The notes under the pieces: model-generated
The model's database searches: none
The model's input: only the letters and a program-made list of their open reading frames with translations
Told to the model about the DNA's origin: nothing
Source: Symbioplanes lichenis
Lineage (GTDB): Bacteria; Actinomycetota; Actinomycetes; Mycobacteriales; Micromonosporaceae
DNA: 64,000 bases
NCBI RefSeq assembly: GCF_030709675.1
Contig: NZ_JAUZQD010000006.1
Location: forward strand, 434,001 to 498,000
Direction: 5' to 3'
Program-made: the position numbers and the translations under genes
In this document: positions 25,828 through 34,766 of the stretch, one piece after another
Position numbering within the stretch: the stretch's first letter is position 1
How the letters are laid out: every line of letters starts with the position of its first letter

Positions 25828-26598
25828 TTACCGGCGCTCGGGCGAGAACAACCGAGGCAGGGCATCGAGGCTGTTGTGGATGTAGGCCTCCACGCCGTAC
25901 GCGAGGTCCTCCAGCATCATGCACCGGGCGAGGAAGAGGACCCGCCCCTCCCGCGCGGGCTCGTCGAACGCGGGGCCGAGGTCGCGGAGCAGGCGGGCCT
26001 GGTCGACGGCCGGGTCGGCGAGGGCGGCGTCGGACCAGTCGATGATGCCGGTCACCGTGCCGGCGGGGTCGACGAGGATGTGTTCGGCGCCGAGGTCGTT
26101 GTGGGCGAGGACGCGCTGCGGGGTGTCCGGTGGGGGTTCGGCACGGAGGAAGTTCTCGACCGTCCGGCGGTGTCGGGCGGGGATCACGCCGGCCACGGTG
26201 TCGTATTCGTTGCGGGCCTGGGTCAGCCACTCGTGCAGCGGCGTGTCGTCCCGGGGCAGGTCCGGTGCGGGCTGGGCGTGGAGCCAGGCGAGGAAACGGG
26301 ACAGTGCGGGTACAGCCTGCTGCCGGTCGACCGGGGCGGTCAGGAGCGGCGTGCCGGGTAGCAGGCGGTACGCGAGACAGCCCTCCCGCACATCATGAAA
26401 GAGCGGCACCGGTACGGGCAGAGGCGCGCGCGGCGCAAGAAAGCCGAGCAGCCGGGATTCAAAAGCGACGGACGACCCGAAGCGCAGCACCAGATCGTCC
26501 CCGACCAGCACCGCCGTATGGTCCAGTCCCGCCCCGAGCGGCGTCACCCGGGCGCCCACGAGCCCATGCCGCCGCAGCACGGACTCGAGCGGCGTCAT
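25828..26598 (-). CDS. Aminoglycoside phosphotransferase-family kinase
   Basis: The 256-residue protein starts in the ATGA overlap with the upstream hydrolase stop. It has the APH/choline-kinase core: catalytic loop HNDLGAEHILVD (the usual HGDL..N has Asn after His and His in place of the Asn ligand) and the metal-binding Asp in GIIDWSDA. The altered second metal ligand means activity should not be assumed. The family phosphorylates small alcohols, antibiotics or sugars. It is last in a short operon with an alpha/beta hydrolase and an NAD(P)-binding protein. Confidence 0.82.
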   Translation of the reverse strand: MTPLESVLRRHGLVGARVTPLGAGLDHTAVLVGDDLVLRFGSSVAFESRLLGFLAPRAPLPVPVPLFHDVREGCLAYRLLPGTPLLTAPVDRQQAVPALSRFLAWLHAQPAPDLPRDDTPLHEWLTQARNEYDTVAGVIPARHRRTVENFLRAEPPPDTPQRVLAHNDLGAEHILVDPAGTVTGIIDWSDAALADPAVDQARLLRDLGPAFDEPAREGRVLFLARCMMLEDLAYGVEAYIHNSLDALPRLFSPERR

Positions 26599-27335
26599 GA
26601 CAGGAACGTGTCGAGCACCGGCGCCAGCTCCGCCGCGAACTCGTCGAAGAAGCCGTGCCGCCCGCCCTCGGTCCAGTGCAGCGCCGCGCCCGGGATGCGG
26701 CCGGCGAGCAGCGGCGCGTTGGCGGACGGCACCATCAGGTCCTCGGTGCCGTGCAGGACCAGCGTCGGCGCCTGGATCAGGGGCAACACGTCCCAGGCGT
26801 CGTGCCGGTTGCTGGCCCGCAGGTGGGCCACGCCCTCCGCGGCGGTCATCGTCGGGTCGCCGAAGAGGTGGCTCTCGCCCGTCCACGCGTCGGTGTAGAA
26901 GAGCTTCCGCAGCGTCCGGGCGTTGGTGGCCGGGTCGGCCAGGCGGCGCCGGATCTCGGGGGTGCGTTCGAGGGCGTGCGGGCCACCCGGCGAGGTGCAG
27001 GCCAGGACCAGCCGGTCGACCAGCTCGGGGTGCCGCGCCGCCAGGTGTTGCGCGACGCGGCCGCCCATCGAGGTGCCGTACACCGCCGCCGGTGCGTCCG
27101 TCACGGATCGGAGGACGGCGGCGGCGTCCTCGGCGAACAGGACGGTGGACCAGTCGCCGACCGGGCCGCGGCTGCCGCCCGTACCCCGGTAGTCGAAGGT
27201 GACCACCCGGAAGCGGTCCTCGAAGGTCTCCCGCAGCCCGGTCCACCACACGTGCGAGTTGGCCTGACCGGCCAGCAGGAGCAGCACGGGCCCGCCGGGA
27301 AGGCCACTCTCCTGCACCGCGACGGGAAGGTCCAC
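26595..27335 (-). CDS. Alpha/beta hydrolase
   Basis: The 246-residue protein has the nucleophile elbow GTSMGG (Ser in YGTSMGGRVAQ), an acidic residue in LHGTEDLMVP and the catalytic His in GGRHGFF. An oxyanion segment LLLAGQANSHVW precedes these. It is complete and cytoplasmic, resembling haloperoxidase/lactonase-type hydrolases. It is coupled to the downstream kinase gene by ATGA and lies 15 bp after the NmrA-like gene, suggesting one transcript. The substrate is unknown. Confidence 0.88.
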   Translation of the reverse strand: MDLPVAVQESGLPGGPVLLLLAGQANSHVWWTGLRETFEDRFRVVTFDYRGTGGSRGPVGDWSTVLFAEDAAAVLRSVTDAPAAVYGTSMGGRVAQHLAARHPELVDRLVLACTSPGGPHALERTPEIRRRLADPATNARTLRKLFYTDAWTGESHLFGDPTMTAAEGVAHLRASNRHDAWDVLPLIQAPTLVLHGTEDLMVPSANAPLLAGRIPGAALHWTEGGRHGFFDEFAAELAPVLDTFLS

Positions 27336-27350
27336 CTCCCGATGATCCCA

Positions 27351-28085
27351 CTAGCGGGCGAGCCACTCCTGGAGGGTGGTCTTCGCGGGCACGGCGTCGT
27401 CGCCGCCGATGATCGCGTCGCCGGGAACCGCCGCGAACAGGCCGGCCTCCGGGTCGGTGACGACCGGCCGCTGGTCCCCGTGCGCGGCGAGGACGGCCCG
27501 GCCCAGATCGTCGAGCGTGAAGACCTCGGGCCCGGCGACGTTGCGGATGCCGTTGAGCGGCGCGCCCGCGCTGACGTCGGCCACCGCCCGGGCCACGTCG
27601 GCGGCGGCCATGGGCTGCACCGGCGTGGGCGGCAGGTGGACGGCGTCCGGGCCGGGGTCCGAGGTGACGATCGTGTCGAGGAACTCGAAGAACTGCGTGG
27701 CCCGGACGATCGACCACGGCACCGGCCCGGCCGTGAGGAGCTGTTCCTGCAGCACCTTCGCCTCGTAGTAGACGAAGCCCGGCACCCGGTCCACGCCCAC
27801 GATCGAGAGGATGACGGCATGGCCGACGCCGGCCTCGGCGGCCGCCGAGAGCAGGTTCTCCATGCTCGTACGGAAGAAGGCGCGCGCGGCCTCGTCGAAC
27901 GTCGGCGAGTTGGTCAGGTTGACGACCACGTCCGCGCTCTCGAGCGCCTCGGGCAGCCCGGCCCCGCTGAGCAGGTCGAGCCCGGTGGACGGGGAGTGCG
28001 GGACGGCCTCGTGCCCGTCGGCCCGCAGCATTGTCACGACCTGCGAGCCGATGAGGCCGGTGCCACCGATGACGGCGATCTTCAT
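27351..28085 (-). CDS. NAD(P)H-binding NmrA-like atypical SDR
   Basis: The 244-residue protein begins with the dinucleotide motif VIGGTGLIGSQVV and carries a YYEAK segment, with the Tyr/Lys pair in the usual place. Similar proteins are NAD(P)H-sensing or quinone/azo-reductase-like. It lies downstream of a classical SDR (70 bp) and upstream of the hydrolase. The XRE regulator at 29001 diverges from this group and may control it. Confidence 0.85.
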   Translation of the reverse strand: MKIAVIGGTGLIGSQVVTMLRADGHEAVPHSPSTGLDLLSGAGLPEALESADVVVNLTNSPTFDEAARAFFRTSMENLLSAAAEAGVGHAVILSIVGVDRVPGFVYYEAKVLQEQLLTAGPVPWSIVRATQFFEFLDTIVTSDPGPDAVHLPPTPVQPMAAADVARAVADVSAGAPLNGIRNVAGPEVFTLDDLGRAVLAAHGDQRPVVTDPEAGLFAAVPGDAIIGGDDAVPAKTTLQEWLAR

Positions 28086-28155
28086 GGGGTTTTCCTTCCG
28101 GGTTGACGGGGTTTCCGTCAGCAGGACGAGCCGGCCCCGGAGGATGTGACAGCCC

Positions 28156-28914
28156 TCAGGCCCCCGCGCCGCCGTCGACCGGGACGATCGCGCCGGTGAC
28201 CATCGCCGCCCGGTCGCTGAGCAGCCACGCGGCGACCTCGGCGACCTCCCGGGGCGTGGCCATCCGGCCCAGGGGCGACGAGGCGTTGATCTGCTCCTTG
28301 ATGCCGGGGGTCGCCGCCTCCCATTCCTCGATCATCTCGGTCGCCGTACCGCCGGGGGTGATGCCGTTCACGCGGATGCCGTCCCGGGCCCACGTCACCG
28401 CGGCGGTCTCGGTGATGCTGTTCAACGCGCGCTTCATGGCCCCGTACGCGGGAAGTGCGGGGTTGGCCCGGCGGCTGCCGATGCTCGACGTGTTGACGAT
28501 CGCGCCGCCCCCGTGCGCCCGCATGAGCTGGGCCTCGGCCGTCATCGCGGTCCAGTGCGCCCGGAAGTTCACCGCGAACTGGCGGTCGATGTCCTCCTCG
28601 CTCGTCGTGTCGAGCGGCCCGGGCTGCTGGCCGGTCGCGCCGTTGTTGAACGCCCCGTCGAGCCGCCCGTGCAGCTCGCCCACGCGCTCCACGGCGGCGC
28701 GGATGCTCGTACGGTCGGCCAGGTCGAGGGCGACGGCGTCCGCGACGCCGCCGGTGGCCCGGATCTCCTTGACGACGCTGTCCAGGGCGCCGGTGTTGCG
28801 GGAGGCGAGCACGACGGTCGCGCCCTCCTCGGCGAAGAGCGTGGCCGCGGCGGCACCGATGCCGCGGCTCGCGCCGGTGATGAGGATGACCTTGTCGGCC
28901 AGCATGTCTGTCAT
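28156..28914 (-). CDS. Classical short-chain dehydrogenase/reductase
   Basis: The 252-residue protein shows TGASRGIG (12-19), a catalytic Ser in NTSSIGS, YGAMK as the YxxxK catalytic pair, and a VDGGAGA C-terminal tail. NNGAT replaces the NNAG beta-4 motif. Length is typical. It is divergent from the XRE-type regulator gene across 86 bp, a common arrangement in which the regulator controls the reductase. Confidence 0.92.
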   Translation of the reverse strand: MTDMLADKVILITGASRGIGAAAATLFAEEGATVVLASRNTGALDSVVKEIRATGGVADAVALDLADRTSIRAAVERVGELHGRLDGAFNNGATGQQPGPLDTTSEEDIDRQFAVNFRAHWTAMTAEAQLMRAHGGGAIVNTSSIGSRRANPALPAYGAMKRALNSITETAAVTWARDGIRVNGITPGGTATEMIEEWEAATPGIKEQINASSPLGRMATPREVAEVAAWLLSDRAAMVTGAIVPVDGGAGA

Positions 28915-29000
28915 GCCATCGAGACTCCCGGCAGCCGGGCGGCGGAGGCAGGCACAAGTGGTACCAGGATCCGGGGCCGCGCGGCGGGCACACTGGGGGC

Positions 29001-29837
29001 ATGGACAAGCACGAGCTCGGCGCGTTCCTCACCAGCCGCCGGCAACGGCTCCGGCCGGGGGACGTGGGCCTGCCCTCGGGCCCGCGCCGCCGCACGCCCG
29101 GGCTGCGCCGCGAGGAGGTCGCCGTGCTCGCGCACATCTCGACGGAGTACTACGTCCGGCTCGAGCAAGGCCGCGCGCCCCGCCCCTCGGGCGAGGTCCT
29201 CGCCGGCATCGCGGCCGCGCTGCGGCTCACCGACGCGGAGTCCGACCACCTGCATGTGCTGGCCGGCACCGCGCCGATCCGCTCCAGCCTCCACAGCCGG
29301 GAGGTACGCCCCAGCATCCTGGCCCTGCTCGAACGCCTCCCGCAGACGGCCGGCTTCGTCACCTCGGCGGCCTACGACGTGCTCGCGTGGAACGATCTCG
29401 CCGCCGCGCTGATGGAGGACTTCGGCGAGCTGCCCCCGCGCGACCGCAACCTCGCGCGCCGCGCTTTCCTCGGCCCGCCCGGCCTGTACGGGGTCTCCGA
29501 CGTCACCGAGTTCCGCCAGCACGTCGTCATGGACCTGCGCGCCACCGTCGCCCGCTACCCGGCCGACCCCGTGATCACCGGGCTCGTCGAGGAGCTGCGC
29601 ACCGAGAGCGCCGACTTCGCCCGGCTCTGGGAGCGCCACGACGTCCAGGCGGCGTCGATGCTCACGAAGACCTTCCGCCACCCCCTCGTCGGCCCGATCA
29701 CGGTCGACTGCGACACGATGGCCCTCACCGACCGCGACCAGCACCTCGTGCTCTACTCCGCGGCGACCGGCTCGCGCGACGCCGAGGCCCTGGCCCTCCT
29801 CGCCGTCATCGGCACCCAGCCGATCACGGCCCGGTGA
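29001..29837 (+). CDS. XRE/MmyB-type helix-turn-helix regulator
   Basis: The 278-residue protein has an N-terminal HTH (residues 5-75) with the family pattern RTPGLRREEVAVLAHISTEYYVRLEQG, here cut as TPGLRREEVAVLA and STEYYVRLEQG. A C-terminal MmyB-like PAS-type ligand-binding domain (about 105-270, VLAWNDLAAAL) follows. Relatives bind fatty acids or small ligands and regulate divergent oxidoreductase genes. Its last 14 bp overlap the convergent monooxygenase gene. Confidence 0.9.
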   Translation: MDKHELGAFLTSRRQRLRPGDVGLPSGPRRRTPGLRREEVAVLAHISTEYYVRLEQGRAPRPSGEVLAGIAAALRLTDAESDHLHVLAGTAPIRSSLHSREVRPSILALLERLPQTAGFVTSAAYDVLAWNDLAAALMEDFGELPPRDRNLARRAFLGPPGLYGVSDVTEFRQHVVMDLRATVARYPADPVITGLVEELRTESADFARLWERHDVQAASMLTKTFRHPLVGPITVDCDTMALTDRDQHLVLYSAATGSRDAEALALLAVIGTQPITAR

Positions 29838-30966
29838 CCGCGGCCCCGATGTCATAGCCGTGGATCCAGCCGGCCGTCTCCGGCAGGTCCCGCAGCCGCG
29901 CGTTGCGCTCGTCGGCGGCCGGCCCGTCGGGCAGCTGAAAACAGGCCGCGTTGCCGCGCGACCCGGCCTGGATCTGCCGGGTCCGCGCTTTGCGCACCTG
30001 CTCATAGCGGTGCAGCGCCGCGGCCACGTCGTCACCGGCCGCCAGGCAGGCGGCGAGCGCGGCCGCGTCCTCGATCGCCTGGTTGCTGCCCTGCCCGGCG
30101 TGCGGCAGCATCGGGTGCGCCGCGTCGCCCAGCAGCGTGACCCGCCCGGTGCTCCACCGCCGCACCGGCTCCCGGTCGTAGAGCGCCCACCGCCCGACCT
30201 CCCCGGCCCGCCCCAGCAGCGACGTCACCGTCGCCGTCCACCCGTCGAACGCCGCGGCCGCCTCCCCCGGCGTGCTGCGCGCCGACCACGACTCGCGCGG
30301 CCGGCCCGGGTCCGGCACATAGGCCACGAAATTCACAAAATCCCCACCCCGCACCGGGTACGCCACCAGATGCCGGCCAGGCCCGAGAAAGAACGTCAGC
30401 CCATCGATGTCGCTCCCGGGCACGAGCCCCCGGAAACAGCTCGTCCCCGAGAACACCGGCGCGTCCGCCCCGGCGACATGCGCCCGCACCGCCGACCGCA
30501 GCCCGTCCGCCCCGACCACCACGTCGGCCCGCACCCGGGATCCGTCCGCGAACTCGGCCGTCACGCCGTCCGCCCCCTCCTGCACGCCCACGCAGCGACG
30601 ACCCAGGACAGGCTTCCCCTCGTACGCGTCCAGCAGCACCCGATGCAGGTCGGCCCGATGCACCCCGAGAAACGGCCCGCCGAACCGCCGCTCGTACCAG
30701 TCGCCCAGCGGATGCTCGTGAAAGACGCCGCCCGTACGCCAATGCCGGAACTGAATCCGCGGCAGATTCGACGCCACGCCTCGCACCGCCGCCCCGAGCC
30801 CGAGCCCGTCCAGCACCCGCATCCCGTTGGCGCCCAGCGACACCCCGGCCCCGATCTCCGCCGGCCGGCTCTGCTGCTCGTAAACGTCGGCGTGAATCCC
30901 CCGCCCCCGCAACGCGACCGCCGCGGTCAGCCCGCCGACCCCCGCCCCCACGATCGCCACCCGCAT
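29824..30966 (-). CDS. FAD-dependent aromatic-ring-type monooxygenase
   Basis: The 380-residue protein starts at the ATG at 30966, directly at the FAD-binding strand VAIVGAGVGGLTAA (GxGxxG). The second FAD motif is LLGDAAHPMLPHAGQG and the intermediate DG motif is VVGADGLRSAVR. This matches group A flavoprotein hydroxylases such as salicylate or 6-hydroxynicotinate hydroxylase. The substrate is unknown. It is monocistronic. Confidence 0.9.
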   Translation of the reverse strand: MRVAIVGAGVGGLTAAVALRGRGIHADVYEQQSRPAEIGAGVSLGANGMRVLDGLGLGAAVRGVASNLPRIQFRHWRTGGVFHEHPLGDWYERRFGGPFLGVHRADLHRVLLDAYEGKPVLGRRCVGVQEGADGVTAEFADGSRVRADVVVGADGLRSAVRAHVAGADAPVFSGTSCFRGLVPGSDIDGLTFFLGPGRHLVAYPVRGGDFVNFVAYVPDPGRPRESWSARSTPGEAAAAFDGWTATVTSLLGRAGEVGRWALYDREPVRRWSTGRVTLLGDAAHPMLPHAGQGSNQAIEDAAALAACLAAGDDVAAALHRYEQVRKARTRQIQAGSRGNAACFQLPDGPAADERNARLRDLPETAGWIHGYDIGAAVTGP

Positions 30967-31017
30967 GACCCCATCATCGCGCCGCAGAATGTCGTAGGCC
31001 CATGCCAAAGTGTGCCG

Positions 31018-31271
31018 ATGACCGACGCTCTCGACACTGTGCTCCAGCGGGCCGCCGACCTCGCTGACTATGACGAGCTCGCGGCCACAGTGGACGCACC
31101 GGCCGCGAGCGGTGACATCCCCGACGCGAGGTAGGCAAGCGGTGCACGGTCGCGGTGCGGCACGTTGCCCCGGAGGCCGCCCGTGAGGTGCTCGACCGGC
31201 TCCTGATCGACCCCGACCCGACCGTGCGCTGGACTACCGAGCTGCAACACAGACGCCTGCCGCCCGGATGA
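31018..31271 (+). pseudogene. Frameshifted HEAT-repeat-like gene remnant
   Basis: A plus-strand frame from the ATG at 31018 (MTDALDTVLQRAADLADYDE) ends at a TAG at 31134. From about 31122 another frame continues with protein-like sequence (HVAPEAAREVLDRLLIDPD then TVRWTTELQ) to a TGA at 31271. The second part has HEAT-repeat character. A single-base indel near 31115-31130 would join them into one protein of about 83 residues. It is either a small decayed gene or a sequencing frameshift. Confidence 0.45.
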
Positions 31272-31276
31272 CCCGG

Positions 31277-31969
31277 CTAACCGGCGGCGAGGCTCGACCG
31301 CGGATCGAACGCCGCGGCGGCCAGGCCGGACAGGTGGGCGGCGAAGCCATCCGGGGCCCGGCCCACGGCCCGTGAGCTCGTCCGCACCGGGCACGACGGG
31401 TCGGTCACCACGCGCGCCCCGGCCGCCCGGGCCCGGCGTACGAAGCCCCGGTCCTCCTCCACCCGCACCGGCGGGAACCCGCCCGCCGCCCGGTAAGCGT
31501 GTGCCGAGAATCCCAGGTTCGCCCCGTGGATGTGCCCGTGCGCGGCCTTCGTGACCTGCAGCCGATATCGCGCCTCGTAGAGCGCGGGAAACCCTGGCGG
31601 CCACAGCGCCCAGTCGTCCACCTCGACCGTGCCCACGAGCACGTCGGCGTCGGTATGACCCCGCTGCCAGTCCAGCCAGTTCGCCGGCACGCGGGTGTCG
31701 GCGTCGGTGCATGCGATCCACAGGTCGTCCGGCCCGTGCCGCAAAGCGTGCGCCACCCCGGCCGCCCGCGCAAGACCGACATTTCGGAAATCGCCCGTGA
31801 CAACGACCGCACCCGCCAGAGCGGCCAGCGCCGCCGTGTCGTCCTGGCAAGCGTCGGCAACCACAATCACGTCCGAGGGACGCGCACCGGCCTCGGCCAG
31901 GGCGGTCAAGCAGTCGCCGATCAACTCCTGCTCGTCATGGGCGGGCACCACGACCGCGATCCGCCTCAC
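31277..31969 (-). CDS. Family 2 glycosyltransferase
   Basis: The 230-residue protein starts at GTG in a GTGA overlap with the upstream methyltransferase. The GT2 (GT-A) fold is shown by VVVPAHDEQELIGDCL, the DxD-like CTDADTRVP, and acceptor-side EEDRGF. No transmembrane helix is present, so a soluble or lipid-associated acceptor is likely. It is last in the coupled operon acyl-CoA dehydrogenase / PIG-L / methyltransferase / GT2. Confidence 0.88.
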   Translation of the reverse strand: MRRIAVVVPAHDEQELIGDCLTALAEAGARPSDVIVVADACQDDTAALAALAGAVVVTGDFRNVGLARAAGVAHALRHGPDDLWIACTDADTRVPANWLDWQRGHTDADVLVGTVEVDDWALWPPGFPALYEARYRLQVTKAAHGHIHGANLGFSAHAYRAAGGFPPVRVEEDRGFVRRARAAGARVVTDPSCPVRTSSRAVGRAPDGFAAHLSGLAAAAFDPRSSLAAG

Positions 31970-32574
31970 GCCAGACCCTCGCGCTGTGCCACCGACCGCG
32001 CCGGCCCCGTCGCCCGCGTCCACACCTCGAGCAGGAAGTCAGCCTCCTCATGCCGCGCCAGCCGGGCCAGCTCCGGCGCGGCACCCAGCGCGGCGTGCAC
32101 GTCGTCCCCGGTCAGCGTGTGCTCCTCGACCGGCCACCGCCAGTGCACGGCGACGAGATCCCCGCCCGGCTCCAGCGACCGCACGGCCCGCTCGACCAGC
32201 GTGCCCAGTGTCTCGCGGTCGAAGTAGTAGCCCAGCTCCGACATCACGACCAGGTCGAACGGCCCCTCCGGCCAGTCGTCCGGCATGCGGGCCGTGCCGA
32301 CAGTGACATGGCCGAGTTCCGCGACGCGAGAAGCCGCCGTCCGAGTGGCGGCCTCGACGGCGTCCACGGCCAGCAGCCGGTCGCACCGCTCCGCGAGCCG
32401 GGCGGTCAGCATGCCGGTGGAGCAGCCGGGCTCGAAGCCGGACCGGTAACGGCGCTTCGGCAGGGCGTCCGCGGTGAGTGCGTGCTTGCGCGTGTCGTAC
32501 CAGCGGTTCGCGAAGTCCCACGGGTCGGCGCTGGCGGCGTACATCTGCTCGAAGTACTCGATCGGTGTGCTCAT
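31966..32574 (-). CDS. NodS-like class I SAM methyltransferase
   Basis: The 202-residue protein begins in an ATGA overlap with the PIG-L gene. The opening EYFEQMYAASADPWDFANRWYD is characteristic of the NodS group. The SAM motif I is FEPGCSTGMLTARLA, and the motif II acidic residue lies in LLAVDAVEAA. NodS methylates a deacetylated amino sugar in Nod factors. Placement directly after a PIG-L-type N-deacetylase suggests the same chemistry here (deacetylate, N-methylate); this is inference from pathway logic. Confidence 0.88.
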   Translation of the reverse strand: MSTPIEYFEQMYAASADPWDFANRWYDTRKHALTADALPKRRYRSGFEPGCSTGMLTARLAERCDRLLAVDAVEAATRTAASRVAELGHVTVGTARMPDDWPEGPFDLVVMSELGYYFDRETLGTLVERAVRSLEPGGDLVAVHWRWPVEEHTLTGDDVHAALGAAPELARLARHEEADFLLEVWTRATGPARSVAQREGLA

Positions 32575-33284
32575 GCGAAGACCACCTCGTAGGGACGGGC
32601 GAAGCGGGCCAGGACGTGGGGCGGCAGGATGGCCGCGTCGGCCTCGGCCGGGCCGAGCGGCTCGACCTGGCTGACGAAGGCGCTGATCGCGGCGGCCTTG
32701 GCGGCCTGCTGGGCCGGGTCGAGCGACACCCGGCGGGCGCGTTCCCACGGCACGCGCTCGTCGCCGGGCTCGGCCCAGTGCCAGGTCCAGATGGGGTATT
32801 CGAGCAGCCGGGCGCCGGTCTCGGCGCACGCGCGGGCCGCGGCCCGGCCGACCGCCTCGTGGTCGGGGTGCCCGTCGCCGCGCCACGTGGCCAGGCACAA
32901 GCGGCCGGGCGTCAGCAGCGGCACGAGCGCGGCGGCCAGCGCGTCTTCGTCGATGCCGCCGTCGGGCTGGCCCAGCCGGTGCACGGGGGCGCCGGCGAGC
33001 CCGAGCCGGGTGAGCGCCTCCGCGGTCTCGGCCCGGCGCAGCTTGGCCAGTTCCAGCGGGGTGAAGACCGTCGAGCCGGGGTGCGAGGCTTCGCCGTCGG
33101 TCACCGCGACGAGCTCGGCGGCGCCCGCCCGGGCCATCAGGCCGGCCACGCCGAGCACCTCGTCGTCGGGGTGGGCGGCGACCACGAGGGGTGCCGCCGG
33201 GAAAGACAGGGGCAGCTCGGGCAGGTCGAGCCAGGACTGCCAGGCGGACTCGGGCGTGCCCAGGCCCTCGATCGCCGTCACCAT
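32571..33284 (-). CDS. PIG-L family N-deacetylase
   Basis: The 237-residue protein has the zinc-binding AHPDDE (37-42) and a downstream GHPDHEAVG supplying the third His. The fold is that of MshB/LmbE deacetylases acting on N-acetylglucosaminyl conjugates. It overlaps the acyl-CoA dehydrogenase-like gene by 7 bp upstream and the methyltransferase by 4 bp downstream, making it the second gene of a tightly coupled four-gene operon. Confidence 0.92.
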   Translation of the reverse strand: MVTAIEGLGTPESAWQSWLDLPELPLSFPAAPLVVAAHPDDEVLGVAGLMARAGAAELVAVTDGEASHPGSTVFTPLELAKLRRAETAEALTRLGLAGAPVHRLGQPDGGIDEDALAAALVPLLTPGRLCLATWRGDGHPDHEAVGRAAARACAETGARLLEYPIWTWHWAEPGDERVPWERARRVSLDPAQQAAKAAAISAFVSQVEPLGPAEADAAILPPHVLARFARPYEVVFA

Positions 33285-34162
33285 GCCGGGCCCTTCCCCG
33301 CCACGAGCTTGCCCAGCGCCTCCAGGTCGGCCTCGGCGTGGCTCTGCCGCAGATAGACGGTCAGGTCGGCGACGCGCCGCGCGTGCTGCTCGTCGCGGCA
33401 GAGCGGACCGGCGCCCAGCGCGCGGCCCACCCGGTCGATGACCTCGGTCGCGGCCCGTTCCACGGTCGATCGCACGCGCAGGGCCAGGGCGAACGCGTCG
33501 CGCTTGGGGTCGGCGTCGATCTCGTCGGCCGCCGCGTCCAGCACGGCCCGGGCGGCGCCCAGGGCCACGTCGACCGCGCCGAGGTGGGCCAGGACGTGCG
33601 GGGTCGACCGGTTCGTCGCGTAGAGGGCGTCGGCGACGCCCAGGGCCCCGCCGAACCAGCAGGCCGCCACGCCGACGCCGCCGTGCCAGAAGCCGGGGCG
33701 GCCCACGTAGTCGCCGGGGCCGCCGATCGCCTCGGCCGGGGCGGCGGTGAAGCGTACGGTCCGGCTGTCACTGCCCGCCATGCCGACGGCCGGCCAGGTG
33801 CCGTCCAGCGGGGTGCCGGCGGACGTCGCGACCGCGAACAACCGGGGACCGTCGTCGGCGACCGCGGTGACCAGCGCGCGGGTGCACCATCCGGCCCCGG
33901 AGCACCACGGCCGGTCGCCGTCGAGCTGCCAGCCGTCCGCGGTGCGGGTCGCCCGTACGGACGCGGGGGCCGCCGCCCAGACGCCCCAGCGCTCCCCGGG
34001 GGAGAAAGCGGCGCCCAACTCGGCGCCGATGGCGATCGCGTCGGCATGCCCCTCCGCCAGACGCGCGTGGACCAGATCCTCGCGGGCGATGTCGACGAAG
34101 GTCTGCAGGCGGCGCCGGGTGTCACCGTGCCCCGGCAGCGGCGGATCAGGAAGATCGATCAT
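33278..34162 (-). CDS. Acyl-CoA dehydrogenase-like protein
   Basis: The 294-residue protein from the ATG at 34162 is shorter than true acyl-CoA dehydrogenases (about 380). It retains the middle beta-domain (WQLDGDRPWCSGAGWCTRAL) and the C-terminal helical region (RVRSTVERAATEVIDRVGRALG), but lacks most of the N-terminal helical domain. A catalytic glutamate is not evident. It is the first gene of the glycoconjugate-type operon and divergent from 34221. It may act as a dehydrogenase on a carrier-bound or glycosylated substrate, but the function is uncertain. Confidence 0.75.
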   Translation of the reverse strand: MIDLPDPPLPGHGDTRRRLQTFVDIAREDLVHARLAEGHADAIAIGAELGAAFSPGERWGVWAAAPASVRATRTADGWQLDGDRPWCSGAGWCTRALVTAVADDGPRLFAVATSAGTPLDGTWPAVGMAGSDSRTVRFTAAPAEAIGGPGDYVGRPGFWHGGVGVAACWFGGALGVADALYATNRSTPHVLAHLGAVDVALGAARAVLDAAADEIDADPKRDAFALALRVRSTVERAATEVIDRVGRALGAGPLCRDEQHARRVADLTVYLRQSHAEADLEALGKLVAGKGPAW

Positions 34163-34220
34163 GAGCACGAGCAGGTGGTACCCAGCGAAGCGGTCGCGTA
34201 CCAGCAGTACCGTGACTTCG

Positions 34221-34766
34221 GTGATCGATCTCGCACGGTACCTCCGGGACGAATCGCCCGTGGCGGACACGGCGGCCGCTTTCCCCGTACGCGAGGACGA
34301 GCTCTGGGCCGTCTGGGGCACCGTCGTCGAGGCCGCCGTGGCGGGCGGCGACGCGGACCGCGACCGGCTCGTCGCGCTCCTGGTGGCGCTCGGCCCGGAC
34401 GGACGGTCCTGGTTCGGCGCCGTCATGCGGGAGAGCTGGGACATCTACTCCCCGCCCGGGGGCGACGCCACGGAGTGGGCCCGTCTCAACGACTTCGCGG
34501 CGCGGCTCACGGCGGCGGGGATCGACTACCTGACGTACGCCGTCTGGACCCTCCGCGACACCCTGGAGGAGCAGGAGACGGTACCGCCGGAGCTCCGGCC
34601 CGCCGTCAAGCCCTGGTTCGAGCACTGTGGACAACTTTTGCACGACGCGTGCACGGCCGGCGAGCAACGGCCGTACACCACCGTCGGCGCCGTCGCGGCC
34701 CGGGAAGGCGTGACCGAGCCCGGCTTCTCCCTCGCGCGGTGGGACTTTTGGCGCCGTAGGGCATGA
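34221..34766 (+). CDS. Hypothetical soluble protein
   Basis: I place a GTG start at 34221 (181 residues); GTG 34212 is equally possible, and no strong ribosome site helps. The protein is alpha-helical and Trp-rich in its C-terminal half (WTLRDTLEEQETVPPE, then FSLARWDFWRRRA), with no signal peptide. I do not recognise the family. It is coupled by ATGA to the downstream lipoprotein gene, and divergent from the acyl-CoA dehydrogenase-like gene. Confidence 0.6.
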   Translation: MIDLARYLRDESPVADTAAAFPVREDELWAVWGTVVEAAVAGGDADRDRLVALLVALGPDGRSWFGAVMRESWDIYSPPGGDATEWARLNDFAARLTAAGIDYLTYAVWTLRDTLEEQETVPPELRPAVKPWFEHCGQLLHDACTAGEQRPYTTVGAVAAREGVTEPGFSLARWDFWRRRA

